64,000 nucleotides of DNA, from NCBI GenBank assembly GCA_963576725.1, contig OY755247.1:11501534-11565533 (forward strand), given 5' to 3'. The position numbers were made by a program, and so were the translations under genes. Every line of letters starts with the position of its first letter. Position 1 is the first letter of the stretch. This stretch comes from Azorinus chamasolen (Eukaryota > Mollusca > Bivalvia > Cardiida > Solecurtidae). The notes below the pieces were generated by a model. That model was not told where the DNA came from. It did no database searches and saw only the letters and a list, made by a program, of their open reading frames with translations. This document shows positions 49,962-60,275 of the stretch, in pieces.

Positions 49962-50181
49962 TTACTTGTACGACAGTACGTTGTAGACTTTTAATTTTGA
50001 TTAAAAATGAATAAAAATGAATATTTCACAAATGAGTACAAAATGTTTTCCCCTTGGTTCACCCAATTCAAATCCTAGGTAGATAGGTTTTAACCACAAG
50101 AATCACGTGCGTACAAAAGTGTCCACTTACAACCGTTATCAGGACACTTTTTCAATAGCTTTGCTGGGGGTCTGTCGTACA

Positions 50182-50345
50182 ATAAGAAATAATACAGCAC
50201 ACTACTGACCTAATCAGCCCGAAATAGTTGAAGGCTTTGGCCCTTCAGCTTCGGGCATTTAACTATTTTTGGACTGACTGGCAGATCACTATCAAATCAT
50301 ATGTAGTGTATGCAATAAGGCCCCCAGTGGGCTGTACTATTTCTT
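50182..50345. repeat. Diverged relative of the 48608 palindrome
   Basis: ATAAGAAATAATACAGCACA and GGGCTGTACTATTTCTTA ends, with GAAATAGTTGAAGGC..CTTCAGCTTCGGGC inside. Arms are unequal in length. Confidence 0.82.
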
Positions 50346-50634
50346 AATAATAGTAATAATAATAATGATATTAATGTCATACTAATAATAACAATAATAA
50401 CAATCATAATCATAATTTGTTTATTATTATTATTATGAATGGTCAAAGGGAGAGCATTAGTACTTCACTAACAGGAAACCTTGTAAGAGTTGTTTCCCTT
50501 AGACCACAACATGTGAATGGCATTGGTGAAAGTACAATAATAATAATAATTGTCTAACTATAAGCAACTATAAAACATCGGTTAACAGTGGCTAATACAT
50601 ACGACAAATAATCGACTAATGTTGTCCAGCTGGG

Positions 50635-50886
50635 TTATCTCTTTACTCCATGAATATTCATGTAAGAAATACTGACATCATGGTATATTAATTAGATTAA
50701 TTGTTATAATAGCACATAGACACAGGGCGTTTTGACCATGGCAGAAACTGTAGGATTATATCTATATTATATAACACGCAAACAGAGCAGACCCTGAACA
50801 GACAGTCCGTATAGGAGTAGTCTGATCTGGATCTACTCTGATTGCAAAGCCGTAGAAATGCGCATTTATAAGGAGTAAAGCGTTAA
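50635..50886. mobile_element. TM-1b MITE, complete
   Basis: TTATCTCTTTACTCCATGAA, ACATCATGGTATATTAATTA, P1 at about 50769-50842 with a CAGTCCGTATAGGAGTAGTC tip, then GGAGTAAAGCGTTAA. Confidence 0.88.
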
Positions 50887-51046
50887 ATTAATTTCAAACC
50901 GAAATGTTGCGAAAAAAGTTTGTCGATAGCACAGAAGCATGGTAGGCAATCTTTTTCATTAGTTGGGTGATTATATTAACAAAAGCCAGTGAGATAATAG
51001 TTTACATATCGTATCTATGTGATGTCATGCTTTCGACCGAGTACAG

Positions 51047-51332
51047 GTAAAATTAGATCTTATGGCACACCAACATAACCTACTTAAAATGTAAACAAAA
51101 CATACCTGTAACGGTGGTCTCGAGGAAAATAAAAATAAAAAATAATAAAAAATGTATACGCCCATCAAAACATATGAAAAAACAAAACTACCAATTCCAA
51201 ATATAAAACAATAAAAGCAAAACAGATTTGAACAAAACTATTATTGCGGCCACCTGGGCATTATACAGTGTATTTACCTGTAGTGTTTGTAAACATTGAG
51301 AACAAAAGGTGTGCCATAAGATCTAATTTTAC
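51047..51332. mobile_element. MITE with perfect 25-bp terminal inverted repeat
   Basis: 51047-51071 and 51308-51332 are exact complements (GTAAAATTAGATCTTATGGC at the left edge). Inside, ATGTATACGCCCATC and a GCGGCCACCTGGGCATT segment recall 16690-16880 with its tRNA-like part removed. Confidence 0.85.
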
Positions 51333-51444
51333 AGATAGACCAACTTATTTTGGAACAAAACATGACCTACTCTAATGTAAACAAAACGAAGCGACTACAG
51401 CGCTTCTTTATTTTTAAAAGCCTTAGCAAGCCGCAATTTTTTCA

Positions 51445-51517
51445 ACATAGTGGTCTAGGTGCAATGGATATGTATCTGGACTTCCATGTGGCGGGCTTGA
51501 GTTCGATTCTTACCAGT
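51445..51517 (+). mobile_element. tRNA-like head, plus strand
   Basis: TGGTCTAGGTGCAATGG (A-box-like) and GAGTTCGATTCTTAC (B-box-like) are spaced as in a tRNA with TGGACTTCCATGTGG between. A pseudo-tRNA or SINE head is favoured over a functional gene since the acceptor stem does not pair well. Confidence 0.5.
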
Positions 51518-51686
51518 GACTAACATTTTTTTTTATCAAAATACTGTCCGTACAAAACAACAATAGATATTAATAATAACATATAATAATTATTAACAAA
51601 GTATTAACATATAATTGAAAAAGAATAAAAATTAAAAAGAAAATTACAAATAGCAAATCAGTTTTTTTAAAAAAAAAAAAGTAAAC

Positions 51687-51757
51687 AGCATAGCTTGAGA
51701 TTCGAACCCACGACCCCCTGTTTGCAAGACTAGGTACATATCCATTAGACCAAAGCC
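51687..51757 (-). mobile_element. tRNA-like head, minus strand
   Basis: On the minus strand: GGTCTAATGGATATGTACC, CTTGCAAACAGGGG and GTGGGTTCGAATCTC, that is A box, anticodon-arm-like part and B box. It is inverted relative to 51445-51517 across an AT-rich spacer and shares ATGGATATGTA with it. Confidence 0.55.
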
Positions 51758-51925
51758 CAGTACATAATATGTGGCGAGTTACTAAAGTGTGTTGTCTGGC
51801 CCTGTACTTTTGTGCTGTTATGTAAACAACAAAGTAACAACAAGTCTCAATATAGCGTGGTTTACCTGTACCTGTACTTCGGCGTTCGTCACCACACTGG
51901 TGTTATTGTCTTGTTTGGGACAAGG

Positions 51926-52150
51926 GACTAGTCTTGTTTACTTATTGAATTGTATGGATCTGATTCTAAAGTTTCTGTAATGGCTAAATGTGTTCCAGTG
52001 CCATTAAAACTTCAGCAAAAATAACATTACTGATATTATTAATTTTAACATTAATAGCCATAGCGTAAATGGTTAAAATATAAAGATCTGTATAACAAAA
52101 CTGGTTGCCATGTCATAGGCGCATCGTCTGATCAGGGTCAACACTGTTAG
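51926..52150. mobile_element. TM-1 fragments
   Basis: A long arm (GGATCTGATTCTAAAGTTTC, GTGCCATTAAAACTTCAGC) to about 52075, then a separate P1 right arm (CATCGTCTGATCAGGGTC) at 52110-52150. Confidence 0.6.
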
Positions 52151-52171
52151 ACACCCGTAGCAATTGTCAAC

Positions 52172-52310
52172 ATGCAGTAAACTCTTTCTATGGCGATACA
52201 TGGGTGTATATTCATTAGTGTATAAAAACAGGCGATTGCTTCGTGAAGAAAAATGCAGAAAACATGTGAATAACTGTTGCCCCGTATTAAGTTGCCGTTG
52301 GTTTTAATGA
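52172..52310. mobile_element. TG-1, diverged
   Basis: CAGTAAACTCTTTCTATGGC left end and AAAACAGGCGATTGC..CGTATTAAGTTGCCG core; right end not found. Confidence 0.6.
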
Positions 52311-52439
52311 AACAGAGTTGGACTTACATAATTGATGCAAAAAAAGTAAAGTACCTAGTTATAGTCTACTTTCAATCCGAATGACCGCTCAGCCGACTGT
52401 ACATTTACTCCCCTGGTCATTGAGTCATTGGCCTACAAT

Positions 52440-52650
52440 ATTGAGCACTGCTAACATATGGCGCAATCATGCAGCCGCAGTACCGGCGAGAGACCCCCAC
52501 AGGTACCCATTTGAACCCCATGGGTAGAGAGGATGTGCGGGTGGGAGACACGGAAAAGCGTCTCTGAAATTTCCGGGTGGGACCGGGATTTGAACCCCGG
52601 ACCTCCGGACTGATAGTCAAGCGCGTTACCACTAGACCACCGCCACCTGT
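52440..52650 (-). mobile_element. tRNA-derived SINE
   Basis: Starting near 52650 on the minus strand: GGTGGTCTAGTGGTAACGCG (A box), TTGACTATCAGTCCGGAGG and GGGGTTCAAATCCCGG (B box), with acceptor ends GGTGG..CCACC pairing. One T-stem base is lost, so a degenerate head. The body continues with CGGAAATTTCAGAGACGC and CCCGCACATCC towards 52440. Confidence 0.72.
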
Positions 52651-52669
52651 GCAGGAAACACATGGATCT

Positions 52670-53215
52670 GGTCTGTTTGTTCATGATTTTTTAGATCTAA
52701 TTCCACAGCTTCTGTCACTGGCAAACCTTCCTGTGTACACATACCAATGACAAATGTTCCTGTTTACACATACCAATAGCAAACTTACCTGTGTACACAT
52801 ACAAATGGCAAATGTTCCTGTTTACACATACCAATGGCAAACTTTCCTGTGTACACATACAAATGGCAAATGTTCCTGTTTACACATACCAATGTCAAAC
52901 TTTCCTGTGTACACATACAAATGGCAAATGTTCCTGTTTACACATACCAATGGCAAACTTTCCTGTGTACACATACCAATGGCAAACTTTCCTGTGTACA
53001 CATACCAATGGCAAACTTTCCTGTGTACACATACAAATGGAAAATGTTCCTGTTTACACATACCAATGGCAAACTTTCCTGTGTACACATACCAATGGCA
53101 AACTTTCCTGTGTACACATACCAATGGCAAATGTTCCTGTTTACCAATGTCATTATAAAAAGGATATCCATGACGTCATTATTACTTATATAATATTCAT
53201 GTCACTTTAGAGACC
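52670..53215. mobile_element. TM-1 MITE with an expanded long arm
   Basis: ATCTGGTCTGTTTGTTCATG, TAGATCTAATTCCACAGCTT and CTGTCACTGGCAAAC lead into the 29-bp array. The arm then continues as GTCATTATAAAAAGG, TGACGTCA (53171-53178) and TATTCATG. The left half of P1 is missing. Confidence 0.78.
52720..53146 (+). repeat. 29-bp minisatellite inside a TM-1 arm
   Basis: Units start GGCAAA at 52720, 52749 and every 29 bp, with CTTTCCTGTGTACACATACC or ATGTTCCTGTTTACACATAC; about 14.7 copies. Open frames of 77-139 codons on both strands are translations of it. Confidence 0.95.
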
Positions 53216-53324
53216 TTAACTGTAAAACTAGCCAACTTAACAAACAGTATAGACCCTGGTTAGATCCGTTACCACCGACTCAGCAGATTGTCGTGGTTTT
53301 CACTGAATCTTACTGTACGATTTG

Positions 53325-53601
53325 CACGTGCGGATCCAGGGTTTCAGATTAGGGGTGGTTGTGGGGGCGTAGATTTTTAAAAGTGCTTTTACCTGGTATG
53401 TACATAAGTAACGTAGCCTGCGAAAAGAGTAATTAAGTCGAACAGTACGAATAGTGAACAGGGAAATAACAGAAAAACCTCGGAATAAATATTTGTTTTA
53501 TTGATTATAATAGATCTAATAAAGTTACCCAAAAAAGTTTGTTTGGACAAGTTTAGAGGGGTGGGCGTACGCCGGCTCCATCCCTCTAAATCCGCGCCTG
53601 G
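53325..53601. mobile_element. Probable MITE with GCGGATCCAGG ends
   Basis: GTGCGGATCCAGGGTTTCAG..AGGGGTGG at the left is imperfectly inverted as CCATCCCTCTAAATCCGCGC at the right. Single copy. Confidence 0.55.
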
Positions 53602-53910
53602 TTTGGTCGGCGACTATTAAAGTTTTCCTATAGGTCTTTATGTTTCAAACTAAGGACCGTTGAGTTACTCTTAACTTGAGAATTTTGTTCAAGTGCCTTT
53701 TTTAAAATCCAACTCAAACTAAAAGCCTCCACTTTCATATAAAACCATCCACATTACCAGAACATAACATAATCTCAAGGTTTGCTTTAAATTTAATCAA
53801 ATGAGTTCAGAATGAATAAATTTTATAAAGAGTTTTCGTTAAAATCCGGTCAAATATCGCGTAAGTTCTTAGTTCTGGTTTATTTGCTCTTTAATTACCA
53901 TTTATGATGA
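53602..53910. other. Non-repetitive stretch
   Basis: Nothing recognised; AT-rich, no convincing frame. Confidence 0.5.
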
Positions 53911-55370
53911 ACCAAGGGTCCGTAATATGTAACGATTGGCCATGAATCCGTAATATGTAACTATTGACCATAGATCCGTAACATGTAAATATTGCCACGG
54001 ATCCGTAACATGTAATATTGGACATGTGTAATATGTATCTATTGGTCATAGATCCGTAATATGTAAATATTGAAACGGATCCGTAACATGTAACATTGGA
54101 CATGTGTAATATGTAACTATTGGCCATAGATCCGTAATATGTAAATATTGCCATGGATCTGTAGCATGTAAAAATGAACATGTGTAATATGTAACTATTG
54201 GTCATGGGTCCGTAATACAGTGTGTAACTATTGGTCAAGGATGGGTAATATATAAATATTGACCAAGGATCCGTAATGTGTAACGGCCCAGGATCCGTAG
54301 TGTGTAACTGCCCAGGATCCGTTATGTGTAACTATTGGCCAAGGATCTGTAATGTGTAACTGCCCAGGATCCATTAAGTGTAACTAATGGCCAAGGATCC
54401 AGGATCCGTTATGTGTAACTATTGGCCAAGGATCCGTAGTGTGTAACTGCCCAGGATCCGTTATGTGTAACTATTGGCCAAGGATCTGTAATGTGTAACT
54501 GCCCAAGATCCATTAAGTGTAACTAATGGCCAAGGATCTGTAATGTGTAACTGCCCAGGATCCATTAAGTGTAACTAATGGCCAAGGATCTGTAATGTGT
54601 AACTGCCCAGGATCCATTAAGTGTAACTAATGGCCAAGGATCCAGGATCCGTTATGTGTAACTATTGGCCCAGGATCTGTAATGTGTAACTGCCCAGGAT
54701 CCATTAAGTGTAACTAATGGCCAATGATCTGTAATGTGTAACTGCCCAGGATCCATTAAGTGTAACTAATGGCCAAGGATCCAGGATCCGTTATGTGTAA
54801 CTATTGGCCCAGGATCTGTAATGTGTAACTGCCCAGGATCCATTAAGTGTAACTAATGGCCAAGGATCTGTAATGTGTAACTGCCCAGGATCCATTAAGT
54901 GTAACTAATGGTCAAGGATCCATTAAGTGTAACTAATGGCCAAGGATCCAGGATCCGTTATGTTTAACTATTGGCCCAGGATCCGTTATGTGTAACTATT
55001 GGCCAAGGATCCGTAATGTGTAACTATTGGCCCAGGATTCGTAATGTGTAACTGCCCAGGATTCGTAATGTGTAACTATTGGCCAAGGGTCCGTAATGTG
55101 TAACTGGCGAGGATTTGTAATGTGTAACTGCTGAGGATCCGTAATATGTAATTATTGGCCAAGGGTCCGTAATATGTAATTATTGGCAAAGGGTCCGTAA
55201 TGTGTAACTATTGGCCAAGCATCTGTAATGTATAACTGCCCAGGATCCGTAATGCGTAAGTATGGGCTAAAGATCCGTAATGTGTAACTATTGACCAAGG
55301 GTCCGTAATATGTAACCACTGCCCATGCATCCGTAATATATCTGTAATATGTAACTATTGGCCATGGCAT
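53911..55370 (+). repeat. 1.46-kb minisatellite with higher-order structure
   Basis: The basic motif is GGATCCGTAATGTGTAACTA plus TTGGCCAA, 24-28 bp. From about 54340 to 54960 two variants alternate as a 52-bp dimer: one ends AACTGCCCA, the other reads GGATCCATTAAGTGTAACTA plus ATGGCCAA. The outer parts are more diverged (CGTAATATGTAACTATTG). Confidence 0.93.
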
Positions 55371-55500
55371 CTCTACGTTTTGTACGTTATAACTACCACT
55401 TTAAACCATTCAGCAATGAATTTTGAAATGGACAGTTCCAACATTCATACCGGTCTAGCTTATTTTGAATATTCAGGGATTTTTAAAGAAAAGGGTAACA

Positions 55501-55575
55501 TAACAAACAGTGCAGACCCTGATGAGAGGTCTGACCTAGGGACCTTCATATCTGGGTATAAAATGTTTGCAAAGG
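55501..55575. mobile_element. Hybrid P1/P4-like core
   Basis: AACAAACAGTGCAGACCCTG mixes P1 and P4 features; the right arm is TATCTGGGTATAAAATGTTT. T-T mismatch present. Confidence 0.5.
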
Positions 55576-55595
55576 ACATATTCAAATTTAGTGAC

Positions 55596-55829
55596 TTGTT
55601 TCCCCGCAACCGAAGTTGCACATAGAGTAAACATAGATCTGACGGCTCATGTCAGAGCCATCTGATCAGGATCTGCTCGGTTTGCATTATGGAAATTTAC
55701 AGTTTCGGCCGTCATTAAAATCCCCTTATGCATGACGATATTACAAACTTTCAGCTACATAATTATGTACATGTAACTGCAATTCATACCTCCAATATGT
55801 ATATGAATATTCATGAAGTAATGGATTAA
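55596..55829. mobile_element. TM-1b MITE, reverse, short-arm end lost
   Basis: P1 at about 55614-55685 with GACGGCTCATGTCAGAGCCATC tip, long arm with TACATGTAACTGCAATTC, end GAATATTCATGAAGTAATGG and TTAA. Confidence 0.75.
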
Positions 55830-56131
55830 CCAGTTAGAAGCATAATGGTGGAAGAATGCCTGCTACTTTTTGACTGGATACCTAGAAGAAATCAAATCAA
55901 AGTCAAACCATTTTCAAACATTGCTTCATATTTATTTAAACAATAAATCAATCTTATGTTCATGCTTATAATTATACATGTATATAAAAACAATTGAGCC
56001 AGATTTCACTGAAGTGCCGTTTATTCATACAATTAAAATAAATAAAAATATTCTAATATATAATAATTTGCATGAATGAGTGAGATATGGGACGTTTTAT
56101 GTGAATTCGTTAAAATACAACAAAAACCTCA
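55830..56131. other. AT-rich non-repetitive stretch
   Basis: Nothing recognised. Confidence 0.5.
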
Positions 56132-56333
56132 TTAACCCATTCCATCTTTTTGACGCCTTTTGACGCCTCTGTAAAAGTCAGTTTTTCTCCTTAGGAGCAA
56201 ATGCTCGTATTTATCACAATGGTTTAAAAACTACACAATTCTTAAAGTTTCCCTTTCTTTAGTAAATGCTCCTTTTCAGTAGACATATTCAAAGAGGTTG
56301 GATCTAAAAATAGCATATGAGGTAATGGGTTAA
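56132..56333. mobile_element. TM-2 MITE with left P2 arm deleted
   Basis: TTAACCCATTCCATCTTTTT to GAGGTAATGGGTTAA. AAAAGTCAGTTTTTCTCCTTAGGAGC replaces the left arm. Confidence 0.88.
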
Positions 56334-56451
56334 TTTGAACAGATACTAAAAATGAAAATGTTTAGACAGCTGACCACGTCACCATTTCAACGCTGAATAT
56401 TCGAGGATATTATCAAAACACACAAGACCAGCTTACCGTGAAGAAAAAGAA

Positions 56452-56934
56452 AGTAACACTATAAACGGACAAGCGGCCTCTGATGGGAGGACGCCCTTAT
56501 GAGCCCTCTCGTCTGAGTTTACACTACAGTGCTCCCTCTCTACAATGACACCCTTTAGGATACGAAGATTGTATGTGTTGTTCAGAGGGAGTTGTTATAG
56601 GGAGGGAAAATCAAAGATAATTAGCTTGTTTGCAGATCCCCAGATAAGGTGTATTTCGAGAACTGAAACCGTTATGCCTCAATCAAACCCTATGTTGTGA
56701 CCACTCTTTAGAATCGTCACAAAGTGACGATTCTAAAGAGTGGTCGCAACAGAGGGTTTGATGGAGGCATAAATAAAATACGATGGAAAAAGTTGTTTCT
56801 GGGGCCTTGTTGTTTCGGAAACAGTGACATGCGTTGATGTAAGGAGGGAATCGTTATTGAGAGGGTCGTTGTAGGGAGGGAGCACTGTATTTGCAAAGGA
56901 CATTACTGGCTCGTTCCAGCACTGACAGGGTTAA
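56452..56934. mobile_element. TM element interrupted by TG-2
   Basis: A decayed core (GGCCTCTGATGGGAGGACGC..GAGCCCTCTCGTCTGAG) runs to TTTACAC, then TG-2. It resumes TTTGCAAAGGACATTACTGG and ends GACAGGGTTAA. Joined at TA, the flank gives the usual ACACTATTTGCAAA of a TM core edge. Confidence 0.65.
56527..56887. mobile_element. TG-2 MITE, copy 3, opposite orientation
   Basis: CAGTGCTCCCTCTCTACAAT and inverted CAGTGCTCCCTCCCTACAAC, TA on both sides, 361 bp. P8 is intact with GTCACAAAGTGAC tip. Confidence 0.93.
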
Positions 56935-56980
56935 CGAAGGGTGAAAAAGAAGCAGTCAGTTCACAGAGGACCGTTCTGCA

Positions 56981-57190
56981 TGACGTTGACCCTGCTAAGC
57001 TGTCTTGCTAAGCTGTCTTGCAAATAATCAATTACGCAAATGACGTTGACCCTGCTAAGCTGTCTTGCTAAGCTGTCTTGCAAATAATGAATTACGCACA
57101 TGACGTTGGCCCTGCTCAGCTGTCTTGCAAATAATCAATTACGCAAATGACGTTGACCCTGCTAAGCTGTCTTGCAAATAATTAATTACG
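56981..57190 (+). repeat. Four-copy minisatellite from a P7 arm
   Basis: TGACGTTGACCCTGCTAAGC starts at 56981, 57041, 57101 (one change) and 57148. Units are 60, 60, 47 and about 43 bp, differing by an internal duplication of TAAGCTGTCTTGC. The parent motif is the TG-1 right arm (GCATGACTTTCACCCTGCAT). Confidence 0.85.
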
Positions 57191-57351
57191 CGCCTCAGCA
57201 TGATTCAAACTGTTTGACACCCTATTTATTTGCTCGTGTTTTGTAAAGACCTACAAGAAAATAACTCCGAAAAGCGAGATATGCACCACATTTGCATGTG
57301 AGGTAAAGTTCCCCTAAGCCGGAATTTCAATAAAGAAGAATATAGGTCTGC

Positions 57352-57425
57352 TAAGTGCAGTATGAAACTCATGCAGAAGGCTGCTTTTGGAGATGTTCGT
57401 CATGCATTAAGCTGTCATCTGTCTA
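57352..57425. mobile_element. TG-1 core remnant
   Basis: GTATGAAACTCATGCAGAAG and TCGTCATGCATTAAGCTGTC; eroded P7. Confidence 0.55.
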
Positions 57426-57469
57426 TAAGACCGATAATCGTACTGAATTTGTTCGTCCGGTTCAGAAAA

Positions 57470-57935
57470 ATTTGATCTCGAAATTTTGATAGGATATCTG
57501 TGGTCGTGATATGGTTATTATCCCGAATCGGAGTCTCACCAAGGTCAGTTACGTTTCTAATAAGTTGTTTATAAAAGACATAGGATAGTTATTTTCTTCA
57601 TGAAATTGATTAAAGGTTCCTGAATTATTTTTATTTTTTTAAAAAAAATAAATTGTTTCACACGGCTATTTGTTTTTTAAACATGCCTGCTTCGTTAGAG
57701 ATTGTTTATCCGTTTCCCTCATATAAACGTCTTGTCATGCCTTTGAGAACATTGTAGACCCACATCAGACATATATCCGCCTAATCTGTGTCTACTGTGT
57801 TTTCAAATGCGTATTTAACGATAGTTTAATGGAGCAAAGGGTTAAATAACTAATTTGACTGAAATGATAAAGGGAGACTACTCATACAGTATTAAACGAA
57901 ATACATTGTAAGAGTTGCTTCGATTGCACTGGATG
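57470..57935 (+). repeat. Diverged duplicate of 44060-44410
   Basis: It shares ATCTCGAAATTTTGATAGG-type words, CTGTGGTCGTGATATGGTTAT and, after the TM-1 end, CTGAAATGATAAAGGGAGAC to GTTGCTTCGATTG. Confidence 0.7.
57706..57845. mobile_element. Compact TM-1 derivative, short arm on both sides
   Basis: CGTTTCCCTCATATAAACGT (1a-type short arm) left and TTAATGGAGCAAAGGGTTAA (1b-type) right of a decayed P1, 140 bp in all. It is a mixed-end analogue of 2053-2200. Confidence 0.7.
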
Positions 57936-57956
57936 TATCGTTGTTTATTTGTGTTT

Positions 57957-58375
57957 ATTAACGTCCGTTTCTGTTAACTATGGGCAAATTGGACACCCCA
58001 GAGAGAGGATACAGAGAAACCCGGACGTGATGTCCCACTCTTATCGACAGAGTTTCATTTTGATGCCCAGTGTAAAGTACTGATACATCGGACCTCAGTT
58101 TACAACCTCGTCCGAAGGACTTAGCTCGGCGGGGGACCGAACCCGATACCCCTGGGTCCATGCTTATAAAACTTTTTAGTTGAGTCTGAGTTCGTTCTCA
58201 AGCTTTTGATTGGTTAGATTTGAGTTCTCAAGCTTTTGATTGGTCAGATTTGAGCCAAAGGCTCAAATCTGACCAATCAAAAACTTGAGAACGGACTCAG
58301 ACTCAACTAAAAGTTTTATAAGCATGGCTACAAGCATTGTAGTCGAGCGCGTTAACCACACGCCCGCCGGTGTTT
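57957..58375 (-). mobile_element. tRNA-derived SINE split by FB-1
   Basis: On the minus strand from 58375: GGCGTGTGGTTAACGCGCTC (A box) and GACTACAATGCTTGTAG, then FB-1. Next come GTATCGGGTTCGGTCCCC (B box) and the body GGACGAGGTTGTAAAC..TTTACACTGGGCATC that matches 49358-48948. The (ACTC)n tail is missing. Confidence 0.8.
58158..58327. mobile_element. FB-1 foldback nested in the SINE head
   Basis: CCATGCTTATAAAACTTTTT and its inverse, 170 bp. The left arm contains a duplicated TTCTCAAGCTTTTGATTGGT segment. Confidence 0.9.
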
Positions 58376-58479
58376 TTTTACATTGCGATCTCGTTGGACT
58401 GTATCATTTAGTCGTATATTTTTTGTTACCTTTACATTGCTAAAGGCGAAAATTGTTACCAAAAGTGATTAGTTAAAAG

Positions 58480-58800
58480 AATTGAATTTGCATTTTCTTC
58501 CAATACCAAAATCTTATTTGTACATATGCCATTATAAAATCCAGCTAAATTATATCCATTATGCCATTATTTCAGAAAGTAATAGACCTGGGTCCATGCT
58601 TATAAAACGTTTAGTTGAGTCTGAGTTCGTTCTCAAGTTTTTTAAAAGCTTGAGAACTCAAATCTGACAAATCAAAAGCTTAAGAACGAAACTCAGACTC
58701 AACTAAAAGCTTTATAAGCATGGACCCTGATCAGACGATTCCAGAAGCCGCCTATTCTGTGTCTTCTCTATTTGCAAAGGGGGTAAAAAGACATACATTG
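58480..58800. mobile_element. TM-1 MITE interrupted by FB-1
   Basis: Long arm (CTTCCAATACCAAAATCTTA, ATGCCATTATAAAATCCAGC) before and P1 pieces (CCCTGATCAGACGATTCCAG, TTCTCTATTTGCAAAGG) after the foldback. Confidence 0.68.
58594..58723. mobile_element. FB-1 foldback with shortened centre
   Basis: Same ends as 11061-11211, but the GATTGGTCAGATTTGAG inner stem is partly deleted from the left arm, leaving unequal arms. Confidence 0.85.
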
Positions 58801-59083
58801 TATCTATGCAACAAATTATGAAAAACTGAAATGACGAAACGAAAAATACTGTAATACTTGGTGAAACAACGATTAGTAGATATTTATTATCAAACTTGGT
58901 ATACTGAAATTAGTACTTCAAAACGCCTAGAAACTCATGCACTACTCCGTTGATTTTGAAAAATATCTTGATGCTGTGAAAGAACCAAGGTTTCGTATAG
59001 CTTTATCTAGATTCAGGACGTCATTTCATGATCTTGCTATAGAAAAGGAAGATATGTTCATGTACCTTGAAAAAAGAAAACTT

Positions 59084-59331
59084 GCATTGTCTTGCTGAAT
59101 TTTAAAGTACATTTCTCCTTCTTTACCCATGCCCTGTTGTATAATTACATATGTCTTCACTGCGTACAAGTATATCGCTGTGAGCAATCATTGCTGTGGA
59201 GTGCACTGGTTGCACAATCAATTTGTAAATAGTGCAGACCCTGATGACACAGCTCCTGCAGGAGCTGTCTCGTCTGGGTCTTCACTATTTACAGGTAGAT
59301 TTATTGACGTGAATAGCAAGCGAAGGGTTAA
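59084..59331. mobile_element. TM-3 MITE, reverse orientation
   Basis: It runs from TCTTGCTGAATTTTAAAGTA to GCAAGCGAAGGGTTAA. P3 tip is CAGCTCCTGCAGGAGCTG. The first terminus has drifted from TTAACCCTTC to GCATTGTC. Confidence 0.9.
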
Positions 59332-60275
59332 TTATAGAGGTCAGCAACGTTAGTTGACTTTTGGTGGACTATACTATACGGGGCCGACATTACAGAAATT
59401 TGCCAATCTATTAAAATAATCCTCTAAACGAAAGATAATAATCTGGTGAAAATACAAATATTACGCAAATTAAAAGAGGCTGTGATTTTAGTGTAATAGA
59501 AAAACACTATCTCAAAACAGTCTAGGCATAGATAGTATACATGTCATTGTTTATCCAGACACAAACTGCTTGGAGACAATGGACACAGTCTTAAAATATC
59601 TCGGCCATTTAGAGTAAAACTGTTTTGAACCGTATCTATTATTCATGTTAGTGTACTTACTTATGGATAATGCAATCCAAATCAAAACAGTAGCAGCAAA
59701 CGTAGCATCCTAATCACAGTAATCCATGGGAATTTCTGCATAACTTACTTTATTTGAGTACACGCACGCTGGTGCTGATCAATGGGTAACACGTGACTTT
59801 CCACGCCTGGTCGGGATAAACGTGCAGCACGGGCTGGGTTACATTGGTTACATTCATTCATTTATAAACTTACATAGTCTCATAGTTTGTTTAAATTCAC
59901 TAACTTGAAATATGCTGATCCACATGTCTGATACTTCCTATATTTCATTAGCAACTATCAGGCATTTGAATACAGACTTTAGCAAGAAGTTTAATTGAGA
60001 ATTAATAAACTTACCATATTTTAAATCAATTCTCTAACCCATAGTAATCTAGTATTTATGTTATCGTAGCTCTTCTGTAAATTCATGTTTTTGATCGTGC
60101 ATGTTTATGTGATCTTGCCCTAAACATACATGTACACATGTATGTTAACGCAATATAGAATTAAATTTAATTGAGTAACTAAATACATACTTATTCTAAT
60201 TACAAGTTCAATGTAATAACGCTTGTATGTCCAGTTTATTCGAAAAAATAAAACAATCATTTACATCCTCTGGAA
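59332..60275. other. Longest single-copy stretch before the right edge
   Basis: About 940 bp with no recognised repeat and no frame I would defend. It could be intron or intergenic DNA; the sequence alone does not say. Confidence 0.55.

Larger units (their letters stand above)
49575..50535 (+). repeat. Local duplication, unit 2
   Basis: It matches unit 1 in its first 200 bp and last 100 bp and contains two foldbacks (49782 and 50182) instead of one. It ends GGCATTGGTGAAAGTACAA, the unoccupied version of the SINE site in unit 1. Confidence 0.78.

Noticed and set aside
52576..52650. Functional tRNA gene on the minus strand
   Set aside because: A and B boxes are good but the T stem is one base short and the acceptor stem has a mismatch and wobble; a SINE body follows directly.
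52754..53210. Overlapping 77-139-codon frames on both strands, Cys/His-rich on translation
   Set aside because: They follow the 29-bp minisatellite, which is open in every frame. The Cys/His pattern is not a zinc finger; it repeats every 29 residues because 29 bp is not a multiple of 3.
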